64,000 bases of DNA from contig NZ_JAHWYN010000005.1 of the NCBI RefSeq assembly GCF_019351435.1, forward strand, positions 124,001-188,000, read 5' to 3'. Source of the stretch: Flavobacterium taihuense (GTDB lineage: Bacteria > Bacteroidota > Bacteroidia > Flavobacteriales > Flavobacteriaceae). Below are positions 18,286-28,968 of this stretch, piece by piece. Made by a program: the position numbers and the translations under genes. The notes beneath the pieces are model-generated. The model did no database searches. It saw only the letters and a program-made list of their open reading frames with translations, and had not been told where the DNA came from. Position 1 is the first letter of the stretch. Each line of letters opens with the position of its first letter.

Positions 18286-19983
18286 CTAAAATTTAACATT
18301 ATAACTTATCGTTATGTTTGTGTTATAAAATTTTATTTCTTCATTTTTTGTCTTACCATTTGTAATAGCGAATTTTAATAAGCCGTTTAGTGTTTGCAAT
18401 CCAAAACCGAGTCCTATGCCAAGAAGTTTTTCATTTTTGTTTTTTTCTAGTGGTGCTGTTGGGTCTTGATAATAACAGTAATCTAGTATTGAATTGAAGT
18501 ATAAATTTGGGGAAATCAAATATCGATATTCAGTAATTAGGGCTATCATTAAATTGGCTTGTAAGCTATTTTCTGTAAATCCTCTTATTGAATTAACTCC
18601 GCCAAAACGAAATAATTCATTCGTGAGGTAAGATTCGCTTTTTAAATAATAATTTTGATTTTTAACATTTATAATATTTTTCTCATTAATATAAAAATCA
18701 TTCATTATGTTAAAATTTCCAAAATTTTGTTTTAATGAGGTGTCTGTGGTTGTGCTTCTATTTCCAGTGCCGATTCTTATGTTTACGCATGATTTTATAG
18801 GGAATAGGGTGTTTTTTTTATTAATGTTTTTTATTTCTATAGAAGTGGTGTAAAAAGTGTTTTTAAAATCCGTTAAGTTGGATGTGTTAGAGTTTTGAAT
18901 TTCGCTTGATTCTGTTGATTCATAGCCTAGGTAGATCCTTCTGCTGTAATCTAAGGAGTAGCCGAGATGTAAATCTGTTTTGGAATTTTGAAAGATGCTA
19001 TCTTGTTTGAAAATATTAATTTGTGCTTTAAGTGCTATTGAGGTATTGAGTAAGTATGGGATGTCCAAGCTCGCAGTGAAGAGTTTTTGGTTATTTCCGT
19101 CATTTTTCCAATAAATAGATAGTTCTTCTCCGTGTTTAAGTGAGTTTGTCAAAGTTAAGTCAAGGTATCCGTTGAAACGTATTTTATTGTTCTGGGAATT
19201 ATTGAAGCCTATGTAGCCATCAAAATTATTTGCCTTTCTTTTTTCTAAATAAACAAATACTTTGGTGGTGTCATTTGTGAATAATATTTCTGGAAATTTA
19301 ATTTGATTTACAAAATTGAATTTTTCAAATTCAGCATAAATTTCTTTTACCGATTGTTGGTTAAAAAGTGTGTTTTTGTATTTTTTGGAGATTTGTTTTT
19401 TGGCTCCTTTTGGAAATATTTTTTTTTGTTGTTCGTTGCTGTATTTTATTTCAATGGTATTTAGGACTCTTTTGGTCCCTGTAGTGATTGATAAATCAGC
19501 ATAAAGATTTTGTTTTTTGTTTTGAATATTAATGAGTTTTACTTTTGCAAAGGCAAAGCCATTTTGTTCTAAGTTTTGTGTAGTATGTTTTAAAAATGAT
19601 TCTGTTTGAGAATATGGTAATATTATACTGTCTTGATTTGTGATTAAATAATTTGGTAGAAATGAGGTGTTTTTTATACCTATATATATATGTATGTTTT
19701 TAAGTTGGCTTCCTAGTGAAATTTTCGCAGAGTAACTACTGTCATTTTCTTTGTTTTTTTTAAGTATTTGGTTTTCTAGATACCCGTTTTGAGTTAATCT
19801 TTTGCTTAATAAATTTATTTCGTTAATGACTTGTTTAGTGTCTTGGTGTTTTGTCTTATATGTAACGGAATCTATGATTTTTGTTTCGATGGGTGTGGTT
19901 CCAGTTATTTTTAATTGGAAAGTTTGGCTATAGGATGTGATATAGCTTAAGAGGAATGATAAAATGAGAATTTTAGATTTCAA
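18286..19983 (-). CDS. BamA/TamA-like outer-membrane beta-barrel protein
   Basis: 565 residues. A signal peptide (about 1-19) is followed by POTRA-like periplasmic segments to about residue 240, and then a predicted 16-strand-type barrel. The diagnostic loop-6 motif appears as RFGGVNSIRGF (VRGF-type), and the protein ends in SYNVKF with a terminal Phe. It is shorter than BamA (about 800 residues) and does not have five clear POTRA repeats, so it is a surface-antigen-domain paralogue (TamA-like) rather than the essential BamA. It is A/T-rich and lies upstream of SusC on the same strand; a shared role is possible but unproven. Confidence 0.75.
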   Translation of the reverse strand: MKSKILILSFLLSYITSYSQTFQLKITGTTPIETKIIDSVTYKTKHQDTKQVINEINLLSKRLTQNGYLENQILKKNKENDSSYSAKISLGSQLKNIHIYIGIKNTSFLPNYLITNQDSIILPYSQTESFLKHTTQNLEQNGFAFAKVKLINIQNKKQNLYADLSITTGTKRVLNTIEIKYSNEQQKKIFPKGAKKQISKKYKNTLFNQQSVKEIYAEFEKFNFVNQIKFPEILFTNDTTKVFVYLEKRKANNFDGYIGFNNSQNNKIRFNGYLDLTLTNSLKHGEELSIYWKNDGNNQKLFTASLDIPYLLNTSIALKAQINIFKQDSIFQNSKTDLHLGYSLDYSRRIYLGYESTESSEIQNSNTSNLTDFKNTFYTTSIEIKNINKKNTLFPIKSCVNIRIGTGNRSTTTDTSLKQNFGNFNIMNDFYINEKNIINVKNQNYYLKSESYLTNELFRFGGVNSIRGFTENSLQANLMIALITEYRYLISPNLYFNSILDYCYYQDPTAPLEKNKNEKLLGIGLGFGLQTLNGLLKFAITNGKTKNEEIKFYNTNITISYNVKF

Positions 19984-20167
19984 GTTTTATTTTTTTATGG
20001 GAAGTGTTGCAAATATCAGTTCTTTGTTGGAATAATCATAATAATCTCTCATTGAAGTTTTTGTGTTGTGATGTCTTTTTTAGACTCAAAATGATATTTG
20101 TTCGGGTGAGTTTGTATTTTGTTAGTAAACAAATAATTACTTCTTCAGAAAATAAATGAATTATGGT

Positions 20168-20197
20168 TTGTAGAGTGAAAATTAATTTATACATTTG
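20168..20197 (+). promoter_or_regulatory. Promoter of the rpsL-led ribosomal operon
   Basis: TTG at 20168-20170, a 19-base spacer and TACATTTG at 20190-20197 form a full Bacteroidota consensus promoter. The start site should be near 20203, giving a leader of about 48 bases with a short CCCG/CGGG hairpin (about 20202-20216). Confidence 0.8.
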
Positions 20198-20250
20198 CAA
20201 CCCCGTAAAAAGCGGGATTTTAATATAATAAGAAATTTTTAGTATTAATT

Positions 20251-20634
20251 ATGCCAACAATTCAACAATTAGTAAGAACAGGAAGAACTCAGATAACTAA
20301 GAAGAGTAAATCGGTTGCTTTAGATTCTTGTCCTCAAAGAAGAGGGGTTTGTACGCGTGTTTACACTACAACACCAAAAAAACCAAACTCTGCAATGCGT
20401 AAAGTAGCGCGTGTACGTTTGACAAATGGTAATGAAGTGAATGCCTACATCCCTGGAGAAGGACACAATTTACAAGAGCACTCGATAGTATTAGTTAGGG
20501 GTGGAAGGGTAAAAGATTTGCCAGGAGTAAGATATCACATCGTTCGTGGTGCGCTTGATACGTCAGGAGTAGCAGGAAGAACGCAAAGAAGATCTAAGTA
20601 CGGAGCAAAACGACCAAAAGAAGCGAAAAAGTAA
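20251..20634 (+). CDS. rpsL: 30S ribosomal protein S12
   Basis: 127 residues of the universally conserved decoding-centre protein. The start [11 protein letters not shown], the loop [18 protein letters not shown] and the [11 protein letters not shown] region are all present. In the TPKKPNSA loop the lysine homologous to E. coli Lys43 is retained, so a streptomycin-sensitive form is expected. First gene of the str cluster. Confidence 0.98.
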
Positions 20635-20707
20635 TTTAAAACGTTATTCCTGTAGAGGTACGATTCGTCGTGGCTGTGTGGGTATGAAATTTTATTAAAA
20701 AAAAGAC

Positions 20708-21184
20708 ATGAGAAAAAGAGCGGCAAAGAAAAGACCACTTTTACCAGATCCAAGGTTTAATGACCAATTGGTAACACGTTTTGTGAACAACTTGATGTGG
20801 GATGGTAAGAAATCAACAGCTTTTAAAGTTTTTTATGATGCAATTGACATTATAGAAACGAAAAAGCAAGATGCAGAAAAACCTTCATTAGAAATTTGGA
20901 AAGATGCTTTAACAAATGTTATGCCTCACGTAGAAGTACGTAGTCGTAGAGTTGGTGGAGCTACATTTCAAATTCCAATGCAAATTAGACCAGACAGAAA
21001 AATATCTATGGCTATGAAATGGTTGATTCTTTATTCAAGAAGAAGAAACGAAAAATCAATGGCTCAAAGATTGGCTTCAGAATGTTTAGCTGCGGCTAAA
21101 GAAGAAGGAGCTGCTGTTAAGAAAAGAATGGATACTCACAAAATGGCAGAAGCTAACAAAGCATTCTCTCACTTTAGATTTTAA
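20708..21184 (+). CDS. rpsG: 30S ribosomal protein S7
   Basis: 158 residues. The start MRKRAAKKRPLLPD and the block VEVRSRRVGGATFQIPMQI are S7 signatures; the end KAFSHFRF is typical. S7 nucleates assembly of the 30S head. The 73-base gap after rpsL corresponds to the spot where S7 regulates its own translation in E. coli. Confidence 0.98.
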   Translation: MRKRAAKKRPLLPDPRFNDQLVTRFVNNLMWDGKKSTAFKVFYDAIDIIETKKQDAEKPSLEIWKDALTNVMPHVEVRSRRVGGATFQIPMQIRPDRKISMAMKWLILYSRRRNEKSMAQRLASECLAAAKEEGAAVKKRMDTHKMAEANKAFSHFRF

Positions 21185-21194
21185 TTCTTAAGAA

Positions 21195-23351
21195 ATGGCT
21201 AGAGATCTTAAATATACAAGAAATATAGGAATTGCTGCTCATATTGATGCTGGTAAAACAACAACAACAGAGCGTATATTATTCTATACTGGAAAATCAC
21301 ATAAAATTGGTGAAGTGCACGATGGTGCTGCGACAATGGACTGGATGGCGCAAGAGCAAGAAAGAGGTATTACAATTACTTCTGCTGCTACTACTTGTGA
21401 ATGGAATTTTCCAACTACACAAGGTAAAATTTTACCTGAAACATTGCCTTATCATTTTAATATTATCGATACCCCAGGACACGTTGACTTTACAGTTGAA
21501 GTAAATCGTTCTTTGCGTGTACTTGATGGTTTGGTTTTCTTATTTAGTGCTGTTGATGGTGTTGAACCACAATCTGAAACTAACTGGAGATTAGCAGATC
21601 AATACAGAGTGCCACGTATTGGATTCGTTAATAAAATGGATAGACAAGGATCTAACTTTTTGATGGTATGTCAACAAGTAAGAGATATGTTGAAATCAAA
21701 TGCAGTTGCAATCACTTTGCCAATTGGTGAAGAAAATGATTTCAAAGGTGTGGTTGATTTAGTTAAAAATCAAGCTATAGTATGGCATGAAGAAGGTTTA
21801 GGGGCTACTTATGATATTGTGCCTATTCCTGAAGATATGCTTGAAGAAGTAAAAGAATACAGATCGATTCTTATTGAGGCAGTAGCTGATTATGATGAGA
21901 CTTTGCTTGAAAAATTCATGGAAGATGAAAACTCTATTACAGAGGAAGAAATCAACATTGCATTAAGAGCAGCTGTAATGGATATGGCTATCATTCCTAT
22001 GATTGCAGGATCTTCTTTCAAAAACAAAGGAGTTCAATTCATGTTAGATGCAGTATGTAAATATTTGCCTTCTCCAATGGATAAAGAAGGTATTACTGGA
22101 ATTCATCCAGATGATGCTGAATTGTTAGAAGAAGATCAAACTAAAATATTGCGTAAGCCAGATGTTAAAGAGCCATTTGCTGCTTTAGCTTTTAAAATTG
22201 CTACTGACCCATTCGTAGGTCGTTTAGCTTTCTTCCGTGCTTACTCAGGACGTTTAGATGCTGGTTCTTATGTTTTGAACACTCGTTCAGGAAACAAAGA
22301 AAGAATTTCACGTATCTACCAAATGCATGCTAACAAGCAAAACCCAATCGAATATATTGAGGCTGGTGATATTGGAGCTGCTGTTGGTTTTAAAGATATT
22401 AAAACTGGAGATACATTGTGTGATGAAAAACACCCAATTATTCTTGAGTCAATGAAATTCCCTGCGCCGGTAATTGGTATTGCTATTGAGCCTAAAACTA
22501 AAGCTGACGTAGATAAAATGGGTATGGCTTTGGCTAAATTAGCTGAAGAAGATCCAACATTTACTGTTAGAACAGATGAAGCTTCAGGGCAAACTATTAT
22601 CTCGGGTATGGGTGAGCTTCACTTGGATATCTTGGTTGATAGAATGAGACGTGAATTTAAAGTTGAAGTGAACCAAGGTGAGCCTCAAGTTGAATACAAA
22701 GAAGCGTTTACTAAAAAAGCACAACATAGAGAAACTTACAAGAAACAATCTGGAGGTCGTGGTAAATTCGGTGATATCGTATTTATTTTAGAGCCTGCTG
22801 ATGAAGTGGATGGTAAAACTCCAGTTGGATTACAGTTTGTGAATGCTGTAAAAGGAGGTAACGTTCCTAAAGAATACATACCTTCTGTTGAAAAAGGTTT
22901 CCGTGAAGCTATGAAAACTGGTCCTTTAGCAGGATACCAAGTAGATAGTTTGAAGGTTACTTTGTTGGACGGATCTTTCCACCCTGTCGATTCTGATGCA
23001 CTTTCTTTTGAGCTTGCAGCAAGAATGGGTTATAGAGAAGTAGCTAAAGCTGCAGGAGCTGTAATTCTTGAGCCAATCATGAAGATGGAAGTGATTACGC
23101 CGGAAGAAAACATGGGAGATATCGTTGGTGATATTAACCGTCGTAGAGGTCAGGTGAATGATATGGGAGATAGAGCTGGTGCTAAAACTATTAAAGCTGA
23201 TGTGCCTTTATCAGAGATGTTTGGATATGTAACTACATTAAGAACGTTATCTTCTGGTAGAGCAACTTCAACAATGGAATTTTCACACTACGCTGAAACA
23301 CCTTCTAATATTTCAGAAGCAGTTATCAAAAAAGCAAAAGGAAACGCATAA
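21195..23351 (+). CDS. fusA: Translation elongation factor G
   Basis: A 718-residue GTPase that drives ribosomal translocation. G1 is [13 protein letters not shown]2 lies in [10 protein letters not shown]3 is DTPGHVDF and G4 is NKMD. Domains II-V follow in order, with [11 protein letters not shown] in domain IV and the end [18 protein letters not shown]. It starts 10 bp after rpsG. No tuf gene follows it here, unlike the E. coli str operon. Confidence 0.97.
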   Translation: MARDLKYTRNIGIAAHIDAGKTTTTERILFYTGKSHKIGEVHDGAATMDWMAQEQERGITITSAATTCEWNFPTTQGKILPETLPYHFNIIDTPGHVDFTVEVNRSLRVLDGLVFLFSAVDGVEPQSETNWRLADQYRVPRIGFVNKMDRQGSNFLMVCQQVRDMLKSNAVAITLPIGEENDFKGVVDLVKNQAIVWHEEGLGATYDIVPIPEDMLEEVKEYRSILIEAVADYDETLLEKFMEDENSITEEEINIALRAAVMDMAIIPMIAGSSFKNKGVQFMLDAVCKYLPSPMDKEGITGIHPDDAELLEEDQTKILRKPDVKEPFAALAFKIATDPFVGRLAFFRAYSGRLDAGSYVLNTRSGNKERISRIYQMHANKQNPIEYIEAGDIGAAVGFKDIKTGDTLCDEKHPIILESMKFPAPVIGIAIEPKTKADVDKMGMALAKLAEEDPTFTVRTDEASGQTIISGMGELHLDILVDRMRREFKVEVNQGEPQVEYKEAFTKKAQHRETYKKQSGGRGKFGDIVFILEPADEVDGKTPVGLQFVNAVKGGNVPKEYIPSVEKGFREAMKTGPLAGYQVDSLKVTLLDGSFHPVDSDALSFELAARMGYREVAKAAGAVILEPIMKMEVITPEENMGDIVGDINRRRGQVNDMGDRAGAKTIKADVPLSEMFGYVTTLRTLSSGRATSTMEFSHYAETPSNISEAVIKKAKGNA

Positions 23352-23362
23352 TCTTTAAGAAA

Positions 23363-23668
23363 ATGAGTCAAAAAATCAGAATAAAATTAAAATCTTACGA
23401 TCATATGTTGGTAGACAAGTCTGCTGAAAAGATTGTAAAAACGGTAAAAACAACAGGTGCTGTTGTAACTGGTCCAATTCCATTACCAACACACAAAAAA
23501 CTTTTTACAGTATTGCGTTCTCCACACGTAAACAAAAAAGCAAGAGAGCAATTTGAAGTAATGTCATATAAGAGATTAATTGATATTTATTCATCTTCAT
23601 CTAAAACTATTGATGCTTTAATGAAGCTTGAATTGCCAAGTGGAGTTGAAGTTGAAATCAAAGTTTAA
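23363..23668 (+). CDS. rpsJ: 30S ribosomal protein S10
   Basis: 101 residues; [20 protein letters not shown], the GPIPLPT loop and [13 protein letters not shown] are S10 signatures. It starts 11 bp after fusA, so it is transcribed with the str genes, while a new promoter lies in the 154-bp gap before rplC. Confidence 0.97.
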
Positions 23669-23717
23669 GTACTTTAAGAGTAAAAAGGAACGCCGTTTTT
23701 AGGTAAAAAATATTTTT

Positions 23718-23748
23718 TTGGTTTGTGTGTAAATAAGTTATACATTTG
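23718..23748 (+). promoter_or_regulatory. Internal promoter before rplC
   Basis: TTG at 23718-23720, a 20-base spacer and TACATTTG at 23741-23748 match the Bacteroidota consensus fully. It sits between rpsJ and rplC and would drive the S10-spc-alpha genes from a leader of about 70 bases. Confidence 0.8.
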
Positions 23749-23822
23749 CACCCACTTAAAAAATAGGATTTGCTTAAAAGCTGCGTTCTATATTTATATT
23801 TAATAATTAATAATTAATATTT

Positions 23823-24440
23823 ATGTCTGGGTTAATTGGTAGAAAAATCGGCATGACTAGTATTTTCGACGAAAACGGGAAGAATATTCCTTGTACAGTA
23901 ATCGAAGCTGGTCCATGCGTTGTTACCCAAGTCAGAACCAAAGGTGTTGACGGGTATGAAGCGTTGCAACTTGGTTTCGATGACAAAAACGAGAAACATT
24001 CCACAAAAGCGGCTGTAGGTCACTTTAAGAAGGCTGGAACTGTAGCTAAGAAAAAAGTCGTTGAATTCCAAGATTTCGCAACAGAACAAAAATTAGGAGA
24101 TCTTATTGATGTTTCTATTTTTGCTGAAGGAGAATTTGTAGATGTACAAGGTGTATCTAAAGGTAAAGGTTTTCAAGGGGTTGTGAAACGTCACGGTTTT
24201 GGTGGTGTTGGTCAAGCAACTCACGGTCAACACAACCGTTTAAGAGCGCCAGGTTCTGTAGGAGCTTCTTCTTATCCATCTAGAGTATTCAAAGGAATGC
24301 GTATGGCTGGAAGAATGGGAGGAGATAATGTAAAAGTTCAAAACCTTAGAGTTTTAAAAGTAGTTGCTGATAAGAACCTACTTGTTGTTAAAGGGTGTAT
24401 TCCTGGTTGCAAAAACTCTTATGTAATCATTCAGAAGTAA
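23823..24440 (+). CDS. rplC: 50S ribosomal protein L3
   Basis: 205 residues. [19 protein letters not shown] at the start and the [15 protein letters not shown] / [13 protein letters not shown] block mark the L3 extension that reaches the peptidyl-transferase region. The stop codon overlaps the rplD start by one base. Confidence 0.97.
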   Translation: MSGLIGRKIGMTSIFDENGKNIPCTVIEAGPCVVTQVRTKGVDGYEALQLGFDDKNEKHSTKAAVGHFKKAGTVAKKKVVEFQDFATEQKLGDLIDVSIFAEGEFVDVQGVSKGKGFQGVVKRHGFGGVGQATHGQHNRLRAPGSVGASSYPSRVFKGMRMAGRMGGDNVKVQNLRVLKVVADKNLLVVKGCIPGCKNSYVIIQK

Positions 24441-25069
24441 TGGAAGTAAAAGTATTAGATTTCAACGGAAAAGATACTGGAAGAAAAGTTCAACTTTCTG
24501 ATTCAGTTTTCGCAATCGAACCAAATAATCACGCTGTATATCTTGATGTAAAGCAATATTTGGCTAATCAAAGACAAGGTACTCACAAAGCTAAAGAAAG
24601 AGCTGAAGTTGCGGGAAGTACACGTAAGATTAAAAAACAAAAAGGAACAGGTACAGCTCGTGCGGGTAGCGCTAAAAACCCTTTGTTTAAAGGTGGAGGA
24701 ACAGTTTTTGGACCTAGACCAAGAAGTTATTCATTCAAATTGAATAAAAACTTGAAACGTCTTGCTAGAAAATCTGCATTTTCAATTAAAGCAAAAGAGT
24801 CGAATATAATCGTACTTGAAGATTTTAATTTTGAAACGCCAAACACTAAAAATTTCATTAATGTTTTGAAAGCTTTAGAGTTAGAAAACAAAAAATCACT
24901 GTTTGTGTTGGGTGATACGAATAAAAACGTATATTTGTCCTCACGAAATTTAAAAGCTTCAAATGTTGTAAGTAGCTATGAATTAAGCACTTACGCTATT
25001 TTAAATGCTAATAATCTAGTGCTTTTGGAGAGTTCTTTGGAAGTAATTGAAGAAAATTTAAGTAAATAA
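24440..25069 (+). CDS. rplD: 50S ribosomal protein L4
   Basis: 209 residues from ATG 24440, which overlaps the rplC stop (TAATG) and begins [14 protein letters not shown]; an upstream in-frame ATG at 24395 lies inside rplC and is rejected. The extended loop RKIKKQKGTGTARAGSAKNP, which lines the peptide tunnel, and FGPRPRSY are present. Confidence 0.97.
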   Translation: MEVKVLDFNGKDTGRKVQLSDSVFAIEPNNHAVYLDVKQYLANQRQGTHKAKERAEVAGSTRKIKKQKGTGTARAGSAKNPLFKGGGTVFGPRPRSYSFKLNKNLKRLARKSAFSIKAKESNIIVLEDFNFETPNTKNFINVLKALELENKKSLFVLGDTNKNVYLSSRNLKASNVVSSYELSTYAILNANNLVLLESSLEVIEENLSK

Positions 25070-25075
25070 TAGGAT

Positions 25076-25366
25076 ATGAGCATCATAATTAAACCTATAG
25101 TAACGGAAAAAGTAACCAAAGAAAGTGAAGTTTTAAACCGCTTCGGATTCGTTGTTGACAGAAAAGCAAACAAAGTACAAATTAAGAAAGCTGTTGAGGC
25201 TGCTTATGGAGTAAATGTTTTGAGTGTTAATACAATGAATGTGAGACCGGATAGAACTACAAAATACACTAAAAGTGGTTTGATCAGTGGAAAGACTAAC
25301 GCTATTAAAAAAGCGATTGTTCAAGTACAAGAAGGAGAAACAATTGATTTTTACAACAATATCTAA
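25076..25366 (+). CDS. rplW: 50S ribosomal protein L23
   Basis: 96 residues; IIIKPIVTEKVTKESE at the start and VDRKANKVQIKKAVE, then VLSVNTMNVRP, are L23 signatures. It lies at the tunnel exit, where SRP and trigger factor dock. Gaps of 6 bp on both sides indicate one transcript. Confidence 0.96.
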   Translation: MSIIIKPIVTEKVTKESEVLNRFGFVVDRKANKVQIKKAVEAAYGVNVLSVNTMNVRPDRTTKYTKSGLISGKTNAIKKAIVQVQEGETIDFYNNI

Positions 25367-25372
25367 GATAAA

Positions 25373-26197
25373 ATGTCAGTAAGAAAATTAAAACCTATTA
25401 CCCCAGGTCAGCGATTTAGAGTTGTGAATGGTTATGACGCCATTACAACTGATAAGCCGGAACGCTCTTTGATAGCGCCGATAAAAAACTCTGGAGGTAG
25501 AAATAGTCAAGGAAAGATGACCATGCGTTATACGGGTGGTGGTCACAAGCAGAGATATCGTATCATTGATTTCAAACGTACAAAAGAAGCAATTCCGGCT
25601 ACAGTGAAATCTATTGAATACGATCCAAATCGTACTGCGTTTATCGCTTTATTAGCTTATGCTGATGGTGAGAAAACTTATATTATTGCTCAAAACGGAT
25701 TGAAAGTTGGACAGAAAGTAGTTTCTGGACCAGAATCTCAACCTGAAATTGGTAATACTTTACCTTTAAGCAGAATTCCTTTAGGAACTGTTATATCTTG
25801 TATCGAATTGAGACCAGGACAAGGGGCTGTAATCGCTCGTTCTGCTGGAACATTTGCTCAATTAATGGCAAGAGATGGAAAATATGCTACAATTAAAATG
25901 CCATCAGGTGAAACAAGATTAATCTTGTTGACTTGTTCAGCTACAATTGGAGCAGTTTCTAATTCAGACCACCAATTAGTTGTATCTGGTAAAGCAGGTA
26001 GAACAAGATGGTTAGGAAGAAGACCTAGAACAAGACCTGTTGCAATGAACCCTGTCGATCACCCAATGGGTGGTGGTGAAGGACGTTCTTCTGGTGGACA
26101 TCCACGTTCAAGAAATGGAATACCAGCTAAAGGTTATAGAACTCGTTCTAAGAAAAACCCGAGTAACAAGTATATCGTAGAACGTAGAAAGAAATAA
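25373..26197 (+). CDS. rplB: 50S ribosomal protein L2
   Basis: 274 residues, normal length. The core [20 protein letters not shown] and the C-terminal block [20 protein letters not shown], including the conserved His near the peptidyl-transferase centre, are intact. Confidence 0.98.
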   Translation: MSVRKLKPITPGQRFRVVNGYDAITTDKPERSLIAPIKNSGGRNSQGKMTMRYTGGGHKQRYRIIDFKRTKEAIPATVKSIEYDPNRTAFIALLAYADGEKTYIIAQNGLKVGQKVVSGPESQPEIGNTLPLSRIPLGTVISCIELRPGQGAVIARSAGTFAQLMARDGKYATIKMPSGETRLILLTCSATIGAVSNSDHQLVVSGKAGRTRWLGRRPRTRPVAMNPVDHPMGGGEGRSSGGHPRSRNGIPAKGYRTRSKKNPSNKYIVERRKK

Positions 26198-26203
26198 TAA
26201 GAT

Positions 26204-26482
26204 ATGGCACGTTCATTAAAAAAAGGACCTTTCGTTCATTATAAGTTAGACAAGAAAGTTGCAGAAAACATCGCAGGTGGAAATAAAGGAGTGGTTAAGA
26301 CATGGTCTAGAGCTTCTATGATTACTCCAGACTTTGTTGGACAAACAATCGCAGTTCATAACGGTCGTCAATTTGTACCAGTTTACGTAACAGAAAACAT
26401 GGTAGGTCACAAATTAGGAGAATTTTCACCAACTAGATCTTTTAGAGGTCATGCTGGAGCAAAAAATAAAGGTAAAAAATAA
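26204..26482 (+). CDS. rpsS: 30S ribosomal protein S19
   Basis: 92 residues: [18 protein letters not shown], then [20 protein letters not shown] and [15 protein letters not shown]19 forms part of the head-central bridge with S13. It starts 6 bp after rplB. Confidence 0.97.
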   Translation: MARSLKKGPFVHYKLDKKVAENIAGGNKGVVKTWSRASMITPDFVGQTIAVHNGRQFVPVYVTENMVGHKLGEFSPTRSFRGHAGAKNKGKK

Positions 26483-26488
26483 GAAGCA

Positions 26489-26902
26489 ATGGGAGTTCGT
26501 AAAAGAGAAACAGCAGATGCGAGAAAAGAGGCTAATAAGTCTATAGCTTTCGCAAAATTGAATAACTGCCCTACTTCACCTAGAAAAATGCGCTTAGTAG
26601 CGGACTTGGTAAGAGGTCAGAAGGTAGAAAGAGCACTTAACATATTAAGATTCAGTTCGAAAGAAGCTTCAAGAAAATTAGAAAAACTATTATTATCTGC
26701 AATCAATAACTGGGAGCAAAAAAATAGTGAAGGTAATCTTGAAGAAGCTGGATTATTTATTAAAGAAATCCGTGTAGATGGTGGAATGATGTTGAAAAGA
26801 CTTCGTCCAGCTCCACAAGGAAGAGCACACAGAATAAGAAAACGTTCTAACCACGTAACAATCGTGCTTGGAGCTATCAATAACACACAAAGCAATTCTT
26901 AA
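26489..26902 (+). CDS. rplV: 50S ribosomal protein L22
   Basis: 137 residues; [19 protein letters not shown] and the beta-hairpin region [20 protein letters not shown] that narrows the peptide tunnel are conserved. A short Asn/Ser tail ends the protein. Confidence 0.96.
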   Translation: MGVRKRETADARKEANKSIAFAKLNNCPTSPRKMRLVADLVRGQKVERALNILRFSSKEASRKLEKLLLSAINNWEQKNSEGNLEEAGLFIKEIRVDGGMMLKRLRPAPQGRAHRIRKRSNHVTIVLGAINNTQSNS

Positions 26903-26907
26903 GCAGC

Positions 26908-27663
26908 ATGGGACAAAAGACAAATCCAATTGGAAATAGACTTGGTATCATCAGAGGATGGGACTCAAACTGGTATGGTGGAAATGATTACGGTGATAAA
27001 TTAGCCGAAGATCACAAAATCAGAAAGTATATCCATGCTCGTTTATCAAAAGCTAGTGTATCGAAAGTAATCATCGAGAGAACTTTAAAACTTGTAACCG
27101 TTACTATCACTACTGCAAGACCTGGTATTATTATTGGGAAAGGTGGACAAGAGGTAGACAAGTTGAAAGAGGAACTTAAGAAAATTACTGACAAAGAGGT
27201 TCAAATTAACATCTTTGAAATAAAAAGACCTGAACTTGACGCGTATCTAGTTGCTACAAGCATCTGTCGTCAAATCGAAAGCAGAATTTCTTACAGACGT
27301 GCAATCAAAATGGCTATTGCTGCTTCTATGCGTATGAACGCAGAAGGTATCAAAGTTTTGATTTCTGGTCGTTTGAATGGTGCAGAGATGGCTCGTTCAG
27401 AAGGTTTCAAAGAAGGTAGAATTCCTCTATCAACTTTCAGAGCTGATATTGATTATGCTTTGGCTGAAGCTCATACTACTTATGGTAGAATGGGTATCAA
27501 AGTATGGATCATGAAAGGTGAAGTTTATGGAAAGAGAGATCTTTCTCCACTTGCAGGAATGGATAAAAAACAACCTGGTGGTGGTAAAGGTGGAGATTCT
27601 CCTAGAGGAGACAGAAAGCCTTTTAATAAAGGTGGAAAACCAGACGCTCGTAAACGAAAGTAA
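26908..27663 (+). CDS. rpsC: 30S ribosomal protein S3
   Basis: 251 residues. [19 protein letters not shown] at the start, the KH loop [10 protein letters not shown], and [13 protein letters not shown] are S3 signatures. A C-terminal Gly/Lys/Arg-rich tail (about 220-251) extends beyond the E. coli protein. It starts 5 bp after rplV. Confidence 0.97.
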   Translation: MGQKTNPIGNRLGIIRGWDSNWYGGNDYGDKLAEDHKIRKYIHARLSKASVSKVIIERTLKLVTVTITTARPGIIIGKGGQEVDKLKEELKKITDKEVQINIFEIKRPELDAYLVATSICRQIESRISYRRAIKMAIAASMRMNAEGIKVLISGRLNGAEMARSEGFKEGRIPLSTFRADIDYALAEAHTTYGRMGIKVWIMKGEVYGKRDLSPLAGMDKKQPGGGKGGDSPRGDRKPFNKGGKPDARKRK

Positions 27664-27682
27664 ATTTTTAAACTAAAGAAAA

Positions 27683-28108
27683 ATGTTACAGCCTAAAAGA
27701 ACAAAATACCGTAAGGTACAAAAAGGTAAAATGAAAGGAAATTCTCAAAGAGGACATGAACTTTCTAATGGAATGTTTGGTATTAAATCTGTACATGAAG
27801 ATGGAATGTTCTTAACCTCTCGTCAAATCGAAGCTGCGCGTATCGCTGCGACTCGTTTTATGAAAAGAGAAGGACAATTATGGATCAAAATATTTCCAGA
27901 CAAACCTATCACTAAGAAACCTCTTGAGGTACGTATGGGTAAAGGTAAAGGTGCCGTTGAATATTGGGCTGCCGTTGTTAAACCCGGAAGAATTATGTTT
28001 GAAGTTGGAGGAGTTCCGTTGTCAGTTGCAAAAGAGGCGTTACGTCTTGCAGCACAAAAGCTTCCAGTAAAAACTAAATTCGTAGTTGCTAGAGATTTCG
28101 AAGCATAA
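27683..28108 (+). CDS. rplP: 50S ribosomal protein L16
   Basis: 141 residues; [19 protein letters not shown], the [12 protein letters not shown] loop and the [10 protein letters not shown] segment are conserved. L16 shapes the A-site tRNA pocket. Confidence 0.97.
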   Translation: MLQPKRTKYRKVQKGKMKGNSQRGHELSNGMFGIKSVHEDGMFLTSRQIEAARIAATRFMKREGQLWIKIFPDKPITKKPLEVRMGKGKGAVEYWAAVVKPGRIMFEVGGVPLSVAKEALRLAAQKLPVKTKFVVARDFEA

Positions 28109-28121
28109 TCTATATTATATT

Positions 28122-28313
28122 ATGAAACAATCAGAAATAAAAGATCTTTCTGCAGCGGAGTTGCAAGAAAAACTTAGCCAAACTAAGAAGGCATATGCCG
28201 ACCTAAAAATGGCTCACGCTATTTCTCCAATTGAGAACCCACTTCAAATTAGAAGTGTAAGAAGAACAGTTGCAAGATTAGCTACAGAACTTACTAAAAG
28301 AGAATTACAATAA
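28122..28313 (+). CDS. rpmC: 50S ribosomal protein L29
   Basis: 63 residues from ATG 28122 (MKQSEIKDLSAAELQEKL), which matches the normal L29 start and length; an in-frame ATG at 28086 inside rplP is rejected. NPLQIRSVRRTVARLATEL is the conserved second helix. Confidence 0.95.
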   Translation: MKQSEIKDLSAAELQEKLSQTKKAYADLKMAHAISPIENPLQIRSVRRTVARLATELTKRELQ

Positions 28314-28325
28314 TTCTGCTGAAAG

Positions 28326-28586
28326 ATGGAAGAAAAAAGAAATTTAAGAAAAGAAAGAGTTGGGGTTGTTACTTCAAACAAAATGGATAAATCCATTGTG
28401 GTTGCTCAGGTAACTAAAGTAAAACACCCATTATACGGTAAGTTCGTGTTGAAAACAAAGAAATTTGTTGCACATGACGAAACAAACGACTGTAACATAG
28501 GAGATACTGTAAGAATTAGCGAAACGCGTCCTTTGAGTAAATCAAAATGTTGGAGATTAGTTGAAATCCTAGAAAGAGCTAAATAA
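28326..28586 (+). CDS. rpsQ: 30S ribosomal protein S17
   Basis: 86 residues; [20 protein letters not shown] and [19 protein letters not shown] are S17 signatures of this OB-fold protein. It starts 12 bp after rpmC. Confidence 0.96.
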   Translation: MEEKRNLRKERVGVVTSNKMDKSIVVAQVTKVKHPLYGKFVLKTKKFVAHDETNDCNIGDTVRISETRPLSKSKCWRLVEILERAK

Positions 28587-28588
28587 TT

Positions 28589-28957
28589 ATGGTACAACAA
28601 GAATCAAGACTAAAAGTAGCAGATAACACGGGAGCAAAAGAAGTTTTAACTATTCGTGTTTTAGGAGGTACCAAAAGAAGGTATGCCTCTGTTGGAGACA
28701 AGATTGTAGTATCTATAAAAGATGCAACACCTAACGGAAACGTTAAAAAAGGTGCTGTTTCAACTGCAGTTGTTGTACGTACCAAAAAAGAAGTGAGAAG
28801 AGCTGATGGTTCTTATATCCGTTTCGATGATAATGCATGTGTTCTTTTGAATGCTGCAGGTGAAATGAGAGGAACTCGTGTTTTTGGTCCGGTAGCAAGA
28901 GAACTTCGTGAAAAACAATTCATGAAAATTGTATCATTAGCACCAGAAGTGCTTTAA
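28589..28957 (+). CDS. rplN: 50S ribosomal protein L14
   Basis: 122 residues; [40 protein letters not shown] and [15 protein letters not shown] are conserved L14 blocks. Only 2 bp separate it from rpsQ. Confidence 0.97.
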
Positions 28958-28968
28958 TTCGTTTTAAG

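Noticed and set aside
18286..19983. The essential outer-membrane assembly factor BamA
   Set aside because: It is too short, lacks five clear POTRA repeats and is not beside the usual BamA neighbours; it is a paralogue.
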